Assembly: GCF_024919295.1 (NCBI RefSeq)
Contig: NZ_JANWTC010000005.1
Coordinates: 62,001 to 126,000, forward strand
DNA: 64,000 nucleotides
Direction of reading: 5' to 3'
Source of the DNA: Corynebacterium lemuris
GTDB taxonomy: Bacteria > Actinomycetota > Actinomycetes > Mycobacteriales > Mycobacteriaceae
A program made the translations under genes and the position numbers. The notes beneath the pieces were generated by a model that saw only the letters and a program-made list of their open reading frames with translations, searched no databases and had not been told where the DNA came from. Positions 27,738-36,396 of the stretch are shown piece after piece; the first letter of the stretch is position 1; every line of letters starts with the position of its first letter.

Positions 27738-29887
27738 TGCTCTCCACCACTCAGGTAGCGGTGCCACTCGTCGACGAACAGGGTCGCCGGGTTGGGGTCC
27801 AGCAGAGCGCTGACGGGGGTGCCCACCCGGTGGTCCTCGCGGACGAACAGGCGGAAGTATGCCCCCGGCGGGTTCTGCAGGTCAGCCGGATTCAGCTCCC
27901 AGAACTCCTCGTAACGGTCCGGGTAGAGGGTGGATGAGTTGATGCCGGGCAGGAAATCACTTCCATCCTGCATGTTCCCCACGATCCGGCGGGCCTTGAC
28001 CTCCAGCCCGTCATTCGGTTCCAGCGGCAGTCGGCCCTGCTGGAGCCGCAGGGTGAACTGGCGGTGGGTGTGGTCCTCCCGGTCGCTGTAGATGATCAGG
28101 AACAACCGCCCGTCCTGGGCCGTGAACTCATAACCGAACTGGCGCAGGCCGTCATAGTGCAGCACCTCGGGATCACCCCAGATCTGCCGTCCCTCATAGA
28201 CCCGGGAGGGGAAGAGCGCGACGTCACCGGCTGCGGGCAGATGCAGGCGCATGCCGCCGTCCTGTTCGTAGGCCTGCCGATGGATCGACGCGATGTTGGA
28301 ACCCGGGTCCTCGGGCCGCGGGGAGATCTGGTGTCCGGTCCCGGGTTCCCCGTAGACGGCGGTCACCTCATGCGCCTCCTCCGGCCACCCGAAGGTGAGG
28401 AACTGGTTGTTCACACGTTCATGCAGGGTCGGATTGCCCACCTCACCGACGCGTACCCGGGAGTGGGAACGACCCACCTTCGCCTGGTTGCCCACCACGC
28501 TCACGGGCGTGATGAAGACCGAGTACCAGTCCTCCGGCCAGTCGACGGAGCAGCTGCTCATGCCGCGTTCCAGGTCGTTGGCCCAGTCGCGCTGCGCCAG
28601 CCCGAAGGACTCCAGCTGGTCGACCTCGACGACCCGGTCCTGGAGGCCGTCCACCGGGGCCTCCTGCGTGCGGTAGATCCACACCTCACCGGAATCCGGG
28701 TTCTCCCAGTTGACGTTGAACCTGGTCTCGAAGCCGTCGGAGGATTCCTCCACCCGGATCGGCACGTCCACCACCTCTGCGTTGACGTAGATGGTGAATT
28801 CCTCGGACGGGGCGGAGGAGAGCTGCGCGCCGTGGATGCGGACGTAGCGCTGGGCGACGAATTTGTATTCCTCACCCTTGTACTGGGGTGTGTACCGGAA
28901 GCCCTGCAGGTTCTGGGTGTCCACGGCGATCTCGTTGCGACGGCTGGTGGTGCGGCGTTCCGAGGCCTTGGCCGCGAAGACCGCCACGCGGTGGGTGTGG
29001 TCCTCCGGGGCCCACTGCCCCTTGACCACGGAGCCGGCGACAGACAGCTCAATGTTGTCGATGGGCCGGATATAGGTCTGCTCCCCGACCAGGGTGGGTT
29101 CACCGCGCAGGGCGGAGGTCTCCGAGGTGCCCTCGTACATCCACACCTGGTAGAGGCGGTAGGCGGTGGTCAGAGGCTCATGGTCGATCCACCGCTGCGC
29201 CACCGTCACAGCCCGGAGTTCACCGGCATCGGGGTCCTTATCGAACTCCTCCTCGTCACTGACGATGCGGAAGAGGCGGCTCTCGAAGCTGGCGGTGCTC
29301 TGGGCCCAGCTGGGCAGGGACCACTCCAGTTCCAGGGCACCGTCACCAGTGGGTAGGACCCGCAGATCTGCACCGGGCATCTCCTCGATATCCCGGAAAC
29401 CGTCGAGCATCCGGAACTCGTGGGCCTCATAGGGGCGCAGATCCGGGTCGACGGGGACAGGCTGCGGCTCCGGGATCGGCTCCGGTTCCGGTTCGAACTC
29501 CGGCTCCGGTCCGCGGGCGGCGTGCCGCCCGGGCGGGGAGTCGACGATGTCCTCAGGCGTGATGTCCTCGAACTCCGCGTACACGTACTCCGGTTCTGTT
29601 TGCCCCGGGGTGACGGGCTCCACCTCCTCGGTGAGGGTGGGCCGGTAGAGCTCCTCGAGGTCCGGGATGACCTCGGTGTTCTCTGTCAGGGCCAGGGCAC
29701 GGACATGCTTCAGGGCCTCCGCCCACACCTGCAGCGCCGGATAACTGCCACCCGCGTCGAGTTCCGTGTGGTCACGAGCCGCGGCCACCAGTTCCTCACC
29801 GGTCGGCAGCGCCTCCTCGGGATAGATCTCGCGGGCGATGCCACGCCACGTCTCGAAGGCACCGAGAATTTGCAGTTCGATCGACAT
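27734..29887 (-). CDS. large multi-domain beta-sandwich protein, unknown
   Basis: 717 residues beginning MSIELQILGAFETWRGIARE. A helical N-terminal part of about 100 residues is followed by a Glu/Pro-rich linker (about 115-155, with EPEFEPEPEPIPEPQP). Several successive beta-rich segments of about 100 residues then resemble tandem fibronectin-III-like folds. There is no signal peptide or membrane helix, so it is predicted cytosolic. AGGAG before its ATG lies inside the last codons of the preceding gene. Possibly a scaffold; no family recognised. Confidence 0.75.
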   Translation of the reverse strand: MSIELQILGAFETWRGIAREIYPEEALPTGEELVAAARDHTELDAGGSYPALQVWAEALKHVRALALTENTEVIPDLEELYRPTLTEEVEPVTPGQTEPEYVYAEFEDITPEDIVDSPPGRHAARGPEPEFEPEPEPIPEPQPVPVDPDLRPYEAHEFRMLDGFRDIEEMPGADLRVLPTGDGALELEWSLPSWAQSTASFESRLFRIVSDEEEFDKDPDAGELRAVTVAQRWIDHEPLTTAYRLYQVWMYEGTSETSALRGEPTLVGEQTYIRPIDNIELSVAGSVVKGQWAPEDHTHRVAVFAAKASERRTTSRRNEIAVDTQNLQGFRYTPQYKGEEYKFVAQRYVRIHGAQLSSAPSEEFTIYVNAEVVDVPIRVEESSDGFETRFNVNWENPDSGEVWIYRTQEAPVDGLQDRVVEVDQLESFGLAQRDWANDLERGMSSCSVDWPEDWYSVFITPVSVVGNQAKVGRSHSRVRVGEVGNPTLHERVNNQFLTFGWPEEAHEVTAVYGEPGTGHQISPRPEDPGSNIASIHRQAYEQDGGMRLHLPAAGDVALFPSRVYEGRQIWGDPEVLHYDGLRQFGYEFTAQDGRLFLIIYSDREDHTHRQFTLRLQQGRLPLEPNDGLEVKARRIVGNMQDGSDFLPGINSSTLYPDRYEEFWELNPADLQNPPGAYFRLFVREDHRVGTPVSALLDPNPATLFVDEWHRYLSGGEQ

Positions 29888-32674
29888 CTAGAATTCTCCT
29901 GTTCCTGGCAGGTGATGCTTCGGCTGCGGCATCGTCATCCCCCGCGGCTCCCTCACCTGGAAATCCTCACTGTCCGGCATGGCGCCGACCAGACCGGGGT
30001 CGAGTGGCTGGCGGTCGGGGCGCCGGAAAGCGACATCCCCCTGGTGCGCCGGTTGCCCGATCTGGACCAGCACCTCGCTGACCCCGATGGCATCGAAGGT
30101 GTTGATGTTGCGGTCATGGGTGCAGTACCGGGGATCCAGGTCCAGGATCCCGTCCACCCGGCCGCGTTCCGTGGCGATCTCGCCGTTGAAGGAGCCCAGG
30201 GCGACGGCCTCGTCAAGCGGCAGACGCGAGGGTGCCGTCTCCCTCCGGCCGTCACGGTAGACCTGCTGCGGGGAGAGGATGCCGGTGTCATTTCGTTCGG
30301 TGTCCTGCCGGAGGTCGGTGGTGATTCTGCGCCACACGTCCTCCGACCGGTCCCGGGTGCGGAACCCGGTGGCCGTGACGGCACCGGCGAGGCGGGCCAG
30401 CTGTCCTCCGGTTCCCTCACCGGAGGTGGAGAAGACATCGTTGACCGCGAATTTACCGTTGGTGCGTTCCTCGAAGTTCCGGGCGGCCTCGGCCAGTCCA
30501 CCCATGACGTAGTCCCCGAGCCAGCCTTCGCGGTAGATCTCACGACGGAAGGTGTTGGCCAGGCGCTCCACCTCACCGGAGGCGGGGTCGGCCTCGGCGA
30601 AGACCACCGACTCCGGCATGGTGTTCACCGGGATGGTCGATTCGACGCGGGGGTGCCGGATGTGTCCGAAAGGCTCGTTGATGAGGGCACCGATCATCCG
30701 GGATGTCGAGAGGAACTGGCCGTAACCGACGTCGATGCGGACCAGTGCCTTCCGCGTTACCTCCAGGTTCGCCCGGGCGGCATCCAGTTTGTTCACGATG
30801 TCGCGTCGACGGTTCAGGAAACGTATCTCATCACGCGTCTCCACGGCCACCTGGAGAATCCAGAACAGCAGCCACAGGCCCACCCAGATGCTGAACATCC
30901 ACACCTTGATGTCGGTGGGGGCTGCGTTGAGTGTGTCCACCCAACCGGCGCGCGGTGCATCGAAAAGCGTGGGGCGGAGGTGGCCGAAGCCCCAGAGCAG
31001 GGCGAAGATCACCACTGATCCGAGGAAAACCCAGCCCAGCCAGCGGAGCACCCCCGCCAGTGCACCGGTGCCCGCCGCCTTGGCCTGACGGCCCTCGAGG
31101 TCGGTGATCTGCCCGGTCAGCTGTTCCTTCCGCTGGCGGAGCTGTCCCCGCCGCTCCACCAGTCCGCGGCCGACATGGCAGGCGAAACTGCCGGAGTTCT
31201 CCTCCTGCCACTGCTTGAAGTCGCCGATCACCCGGCCGACCTCGCGCTGCCGACCGTGTCGCTGGGAGGCGAGACTGCGTTCGTATGCGGCGATCCCGGC
31301 GATGTCATAGGGGGCGATGTCCCCGCCACCGATCGTCGACTTCACCTCCACCGGCAGGTCATGGCCGAAGTTGGCGTCGGGCCCCGGGATGACGTCCACT
31401 GCACTGCGGGCCACCCACACGGGACGCTCCGGGTGTTCCTGCATCACGCGGGGATAGGAGGACTGCCCGGCGTTCTCCGTGATGAGCCGCGGCGAGGCAT
31501 CGAGCATGGTCAGAGCGGTGTTGGCGTAGGAGCTCCACAGCGGGCCCAATTCCCGGGTGGCCTCCACCTGCAGATTCTCGCGGCGGGCCTGCCGGGTTCC
31601 GCTGCCGTCGGCGGGGTGAGGCTCCGCGCCGCCCCCGCCTCCGACGCGCATGCGGGAGTCCTCCCCGTAGAGCCCTGCCTGCACGGTGTCATCGACGAAT
31701 GTCCGGGCCTCACCGCGCAGGTCCCGAAGAAACCTGGCGGGGGTGGTGACCATCCGCTTCCCCCAGATGCGGAGGAACTCCCCCAGCGCGCGGCCGGAGG
31801 TGGTGCGGCGGGTCTGCTGCGCCACGGCATGGGTGGTTTTTCCTTCGATCCGCTGGTTGAAGTCATTGAGCAGATCCTCCGCGGCGGTCTCAGCGAAGGC
31901 CCGCGGATTCTCGGTGTACTGGGCCGAGACCTCCTGGCCCGGCCTGTTGAGGCGGGGCAGGGGGTTGAGTCCGGTGTCGAAGATGCGGGCCTTCAACCGG
32001 GCCTGCACGTCCTGGCCGTCGATGCGCCGGTAATAGGCGCGCACCAGCCGGAAGGTCACGCCGCTGGCCGGATCGAGTCGGGCGACGGGGGCATGGGTGC
32101 TGCCCTCCCACAGGCCGAACAGGCTCGCGATCCCCGCCACACAGTGCAGGGTGAAGCGGTTGTCCAGGTGGTCGAAGTGGAAGGGTACGGTGGCCGACTC
32201 CGGCCCCGGGGAATCCTCCGGGGCCAGGAACAGGTTGGTGAAGCCCTTGAGTACCGGCAGGTCGGTTTCCAGGGGTGCACCCACGGCGGAGATGATCAGG
32301 TTGGTGCGCTGGATGCTCCGGCCGGTGAGGATGCTGTCAATGGCACCGGTGAGCGCCATCAGTTCGGCGCTGCGGATCTCTCCGCCACCGAATCCGACGA
32401 CATTGATCACCCCGAGATGTAGTCGGGTGATGCGGGACCTGGCGACCAGTGCGTTGAAGGGCTCCCGGGTGATCTCCGCGTTCCCCTCCTCGCTCAGCCG
32501 CAGGTAGGTCACCTCCGAGGAGGAGGACCTGAAGGAGTCGGCATCCACCCACGCCAGGTCCCGGACGAGACCCGTGGCGGTGAAGTCCTCCAGGGTCTGC
32601 CGGATGCCGTGTGAGAGTCCTCCCCGGCCCAGGAAGACCGTCAGGGTCGAGTCACTGCTCAGTGCGGACTCCAT
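29888..32674 (-). CDS. large membrane protein with coiled coils, unknown
   Basis: 928 residues. A soluble N-terminal region of about 480 residues is followed by a coiled-coil stretch (VERRGQLRQRKEQLTGQITD). Two transmembrane helices lie at about 530-552 and 588-612, then a second charged helix (RRRDIVNKLDAARANLEV) and a soluble C-terminal region of about 300 residues. Both large parts are predicted on the same, probably cytosolic, side. The start shares one base with the tubulin-like stop (TGATG). It ends LPGTGEF. No family recognised. Confidence 0.75.
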   Translation of the reverse strand: MESALSSDSTLTVFLGRGGLSHGIRQTLEDFTATGLVRDLAWVDADSFRSSSSEVTYLRLSEEGNAEITREPFNALVARSRITRLHLGVINVVGFGGGEIRSAELMALTGAIDSILTGRSIQRTNLIISAVGAPLETDLPVLKGFTNLFLAPEDSPGPESATVPFHFDHLDNRFTLHCVAGIASLFGLWEGSTHAPVARLDPASGVTFRLVRAYYRRIDGQDVQARLKARIFDTGLNPLPRLNRPGQEVSAQYTENPRAFAETAAEDLLNDFNQRIEGKTTHAVAQQTRRTTSGRALGEFLRIWGKRMVTTPARFLRDLRGEARTFVDDTVQAGLYGEDSRMRVGGGGGAEPHPADGSGTRQARRENLQVEATRELGPLWSSYANTALTMLDASPRLITENAGQSSYPRVMQEHPERPVWVARSAVDVIPGPDANFGHDLPVEVKSTIGGGDIAPYDIAGIAAYERSLASQRHGRQREVGRVIGDFKQWQEENSGSFACHVGRGLVERRGQLRQRKEQLTGQITDLEGRQAKAAGTGALAGVLRWLGWVFLGSVVIFALLWGFGHLRPTLFDAPRAGWVDTLNAAPTDIKVWMFSIWVGLWLLFWILQVAVETRDEIRFLNRRRDIVNKLDAARANLEVTRKALVRIDVGYGQFLSTSRMIGALINEPFGHIRHPRVESTIPVNTMPESVVFAEADPASGEVERLANTFRREIYREGWLGDYVMGGLAEAARNFEERTNGKFAVNDVFSTSGEGTGGQLARLAGAVTATGFRTRDRSEDVWRRITTDLRQDTERNDTGILSPQQVYRDGRRETAPSRLPLDEAVALGSFNGEIATERGRVDGILDLDPRYCTHDRNINTFDAIGVSEVLVQIGQPAHQGDVAFRRPDRQPLDPGLVGAMPDSEDFQVREPRGMTMPQPKHHLPGTGEF

Positions 32675-35600
32675 CAGAATTCACCCTGGCCGGGCAGGGT
32701 CGGGCGGGCCGTCGACGGCGTGCCGCCGGCGAAGGGGGTCGTCGGCATCCGCACGTCGGTGGCCTGCGGCGGGCCCTGACGCAGGCAGTCCTCGAGGATC
32801 GCGGCGATCCGGGCGGTGGCCTCCGCGATGTCCGGAGCCAGATCCGCGAAGACCGGCACCTGGGAGGCCAGCTCGCGGTCCGTGATGTCGGCGTAGGGAC
32901 GGTCGGTCCGGGTGAACAGCTGCCCGGCACCGAGGCGGGAGCTGGGGATGTAGGCCTGCGCGATGGCGTTCTGATTCTCCAGCCACGCCTTCGCCGCCTC
33001 GAGCCGGGCCTGCGGGGCAGCGCCGGGGGCAGTGCCGTCGATCATGTGGATCTCACCGGACTGCCGCTCGCCGTCGTAGAGCCACTGGTGCAGCAGCCGC
33101 TGGCCGCGGATGGTGCGGCCGGGCAGGGAGGGGGTGGGTTCCGCGTCCCACAGCTCCCGGAGGAGGATGTAGGGCTTCACCGACTCGAACAGGGGCTGCT
33201 CGCCCACCCGCGACCAGGCCAGGGCCGCGGATTCCAGCAGGTTCGGCAGCCAGTCCAGGGTGGCCCGGAAACGGGAGACCGGTGTGAGCATCGGGGTGTC
33301 GAAGTTGATCCAGTGCCCGACCTTCTCGTCGTAGATCTGCACGGGGGTCATGTCGCTGGTGTCCAGGGTGCCCGGGAAGTAGACCTGGCCGGCCAGGCGG
33401 CCGACGTACCAGCCGTTGACCAGGGCCTTGCGCTCCGCGTCAGTCATCGGCAGGGCTGCGGGCAGGGACCGGGCGCGGCGGCCGTGCCAGAATTCGGCGC
33501 GGGTGCCGGTGGTCTGGCGCCACTGCTTCTCGATCGGGGGCAGCAGCGAGTCGAAGACGATCGGCGCATAGTTCGGGTAGGAACCGAAGATGTCGATGGA
33601 GCGTTCCTCACCCTGGTTGACCAGGGCCTTGCCCAGCGGGCGGGTCATGTCGGAGGGCCGGTGGTTCGGGTAGTCACGGACCGCCTGCTCCAGCATCTTG
33701 CCCACCTCATCACCGCCGAAGGGGATGCGGGAGAAGTTGAAGTTGTAGGCGACCTCGTTGCCGTAGATCGACTGGACCAGCTGGGTGTTGATCTGGGCCA
33801 GCGGCAGCGCGTAGGTCATGGCCTCGCTGAACTTGCCCAGCACCGTCTGGCGGCGTTCGCGCCGCTCGTGCTCGGTGAGATTGGGGGCGGTGACGAACTC
33901 CCGCAGCGAGCTGGAGATGAACTGCTGGAAGGAGAAACCGGGCCTGCGGATGTACTGGCGGGAACGGTCGAGGATGGAGCTGGTGCTGATGTTGAACTCG
34001 AAACGGGCGGGACGCGGGTCCCGCGTGGTACCCGGGTTGGCCGGGTCGCGGCTGAGTTCGCGGGAGACCCACACGTCGAGCAGGCGCAGCAGGTCACCCG
34101 GCGCCTTCTCCGAGCCGGAGAGCGACTCCCAGTCGCCGCTGACCACACGTTCGGCGGAGATCTCCAGGGCCCGCGCGTAGTCGTGGTCCTGGCTCTCCTC
34201 AGTCTTCGCGGACTGGATGATGTCCGCGATGAACTGGTCGATGAAGGAATCAACCTCGGTGAGGAAGACCTCGTTGGCGGCCTGGCTGAACCGCCTGGAC
34301 ACCTCCTGCTGGGACTCATCGGGCCACAGTGCCGGGACGTCGGTCTTCAGCTGGGCGACACCGAGGTTGACGTCGCTGGTCAGCTCGTTGTGCTTCTCCA
34401 GGTCGGCGTGGGCGTCGTTGATCTGCTTCTGCAGCGGCTCGATGAAGTTCCGCACGAAGTCCGCCAGGGCGGACTCCAGACGGTGCGCGATGTAACCGAC
34501 CGCGCGGTTCCGGATCTGGCCGGCGGTGTTGTTGACGATTTCCTGGGAGATCGCCGAGGAGTCGTCGATACGCCCGCGGGAGTTCTCCAGATCGATGCGC
34601 TGCTGATCGTTCATCACCACCGCCTGCGCCGGCAGCCCATCGAAGAGGGCGTGCAGTTCCTGCAGGTTGGTGTTGGTGATGGAGCTGCGGATCCGCTGCA
34701 GCAGCGCAGATCCGTAGGGCACACCGTACTTCGCGATCTCCGCCTTGAGCAGGTTGAGCAGGAACAGCTGGATCCCGTCCTTGCTCGCCCAGGCGTTGAC
34801 CCCGGCGTAGAGGTCCTTCTTCGGATCGTTGTCGATCTGCTGGCTGCAGGACTGCAGGGTCCGGATGACCTCCGGGACCCACTCGCTGCCCCGCTTGTTC
34901 TGCCCCAGCGGCATCTGACTGTTGACCAGCTGCATCATGTCGCGGGTCCAGTTCTCGATGACGCCGCCGAAATTCTCGTAGATCCAGTTGCCGGCGTCAC
35001 CCTGACGGGGCAGGAAGGCAGTGAGCTTGTCGACGAGCGCGCCCTGGTTGTTGTCCAGGCGCTTCTGGATCTGGATGTCCGCCGGCGAATCATCGGTCGG
35101 ATCGTAATGGCCGTGCAGCAGCCGCTCGACTGCCTGACGGGCCAGACGCTGCGCGGCGTATTCCGCGTACCGGTCGCGTCCCATGGACAGCTGCGCATAA
35201 CCGAAGGTGCCCCACGGCACGTTCTTCGACTCGGTCGCACCCCAGGCATAGCGGCTCTGGTCGGCGCCGACACCGCCCTTGTTGCCCAGGGTGAACTGCT
35301 TGTAGTTGTCCATCGAGCCCTCATCGGACATCAGGGCCGCCAGGCCACGGCCCAGCGCCCGGTAGACGGTGTCCGGCTTACCGTCGCCGAGCAGCGCACC
35401 GTTCTCACCGGAGCGGATGCCGACCGGGAAAATGCGCCCCACCGGGATGTCGTCGTCACCGACGGGCACACCGAGGGCGTTGAACAGGCGTTTGTCGTCA
35501 TCGGTGGCGGAACCCAGCTGTGCCGCGACCAGCTCGGAGAACATCGCCAGGGCGTTGGGGTTGGCACCGGCCACCGCATCGGCGGAGAGCTGGGAGAAGA

Positions 35601-36282
35601 TGTCGGGGGTCACCATGAACAAGGAGTTCAGGGAGACGGCGTTGCCCTCCAGTCCGGTGAGCAGACGGCAGATGTCGATGGCCATGGAGGCACCGGCGCC
35701 ACCGGCCATGGAGGACACCACGAAGACCAGCGGCTGCTCCTTGGAGCTCTCCCCGCTGTAGACCGTGCGGCCGTAGAGCGCGGCACGCAGCTCCGCGAGC
35801 TCGCGGTCGGTCTCGCCGCCGTAGAGCACGTCCCACGACTTCTTCAGTTCCTGCTGGATCTCCTGCAACCTGCTCAGGATGAGCATGCGGCCGATCGAGC
35901 GGTACTGGCCCGCACCCGCGGAGATCGGGGTGGTCTCCGAACCCGGGTTGGTCAACGCCCAGCTGGAGATCGTGCCCAGCTCGCGGCGGCCGGCCAGCTG
36001 GTTGGACACGGCGGTGTCCACCGTGGCATAGCGGTCGGAGGAGCCGCAGGAGATGTAGCGGCCACCCGCCTCGGGGACATTGGGCAGGTTCGGGCCGGGC
36101 CGTTCCGGGACGGTGGGCACATCGACGGAGACGAACTGCCACGCACGGGGCAGCTCGACATCCTTGGGGCTGTCGTAACGGTCGGGGAGACGCTCAGCCA
36201 GCGTGGTCTTGAGCTGGTCCATCATGTAGGCGAGGGTCTTTGCTCCGGAACCGCCACAGCCGACGACGAGGACTTTGTGCAT
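32674..36282 (-). CDS. tubulin-like GTP-binding protein
   Basis: 1202 residues. The N-terminus is a Rossmann-type nucleotide fold: VLVVGCGGSGAKT (residues 5-16), then the tubulin/FtsZ-like glycine loop SSMAGGAGAS (190-199). This is the pattern of large bacterial tubulin-like proteins of the Tubulin_2 kind rather than FtsZ. About 900 further residues are mainly helical with no transmembrane helix, many times the size of the FtsZ C-terminal tail. AAGGA lies about 9 nt before the ATG. It ends LPGQGEF. It may form filaments or act as a nucleotide switch; neither is shown. Confidence 0.8.
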   Translation of the reverse strand: MHKVLVVGCGGSGAKTLAYMMDQLKTTLAERLPDRYDSPKDVELPRAWQFVSVDVPTVPERPGPNLPNVPEAGGRYISCGSSDRYATVDTAVSNQLAGRRELGTISSWALTNPGSETTPISAGAGQYRSIGRMLILSRLQEIQQELKKSWDVLYGGETDRELAELRAALYGRTVYSGESSKEQPLVFVVSSMAGGAGASMAIDICRLLTGLEGNAVSLNSLFMVTPDIFSQLSADAVAGANPNALAMFSELVAAQLGSATDDDKRLFNALGVPVGDDDIPVGRIFPVGIRSGENGALLGDGKPDTVYRALGRGLAALMSDEGSMDNYKQFTLGNKGGVGADQSRYAWGATESKNVPWGTFGYAQLSMGRDRYAEYAAQRLARQAVERLLHGHYDPTDDSPADIQIQKRLDNNQGALVDKLTAFLPRQGDAGNWIYENFGGVIENWTRDMMQLVNSQMPLGQNKRGSEWVPEVIRTLQSCSQQIDNDPKKDLYAGVNAWASKDGIQLFLLNLLKAEIAKYGVPYGSALLQRIRSSITNTNLQELHALFDGLPAQAVVMNDQQRIDLENSRGRIDDSSAISQEIVNNTAGQIRNRAVGYIAHRLESALADFVRNFIEPLQKQINDAHADLEKHNELTSDVNLGVAQLKTDVPALWPDESQQEVSRRFSQAANEVFLTEVDSFIDQFIADIIQSAKTEESQDHDYARALEISAERVVSGDWESLSGSEKAPGDLLRLLDVWVSRELSRDPANPGTTRDPRPARFEFNISTSSILDRSRQYIRRPGFSFQQFISSSLREFVTAPNLTEHERRERRQTVLGKFSEAMTYALPLAQINTQLVQSIYGNEVAYNFNFSRIPFGGDEVGKMLEQAVRDYPNHRPSDMTRPLGKALVNQGEERSIDIFGSYPNYAPIVFDSLLPPIEKQWRQTTGTRAEFWHGRRARSLPAALPMTDAERKALVNGWYVGRLAGQVYFPGTLDTSDMTPVQIYDEKVGHWINFDTPMLTPVSRFRATLDWLPNLLESAALAWSRVGEQPLFESVKPYILLRELWDAEPTPSLPGRTIRGQRLLHQWLYDGERQSGEIHMIDGTAPGAAPQARLEAAKAWLENQNAIAQAYIPSSRLGAGQLFTRTDRPYADITDRELASQVPVFADLAPDIAEATARIAAILEDCLRQGPPQATDVRMPTTPFAGGTPSTARPTLPGQGEF

Positions 36283-36358
36283 GATGCTCTTTCCTTAGGT
36301 GATATCCGCAGACAGTGAAGGTCAGGTTAAACGCGCTAATTCATTGAGGGGTAGTTGA

Positions 36359-36387
36359 GGGCAACCGGGCCACACGCCCGGCTGCCC
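36359..36387 (-). terminator. hairpin upstream of tubulin-like gene
   Basis: GGGCAACCGGGC pairs with GCCCGGCTGCCC except for one wobble; the loop is 5 nt. It lies 10 nt after the stop of the extracytoplasmic vWA gene. There is no T-tract on the minus strand, so it may only partly reduce readthrough into the tubulin-like gene. Confidence 0.45.
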
Positions 36388-36396
36388 CTGATTGTG

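Noticed and set aside
29888-29920. LPGTG at the end of the 928-residue protein as a sortase signal
   Set aside because: Only EF follows; there is no hydrophobic segment or basic tail, so it cannot be a cell-wall sorting signal.
32611-36318. 1235-residue plus-strand open frame opposite the tubulin-like gene
   Set aside because: Composition is Gly/Val/Asp/Arg-rich shadow sequence of a high-GC codon pattern; the minus strand encodes a recognisable protein with ribosome site and coupled neighbours.
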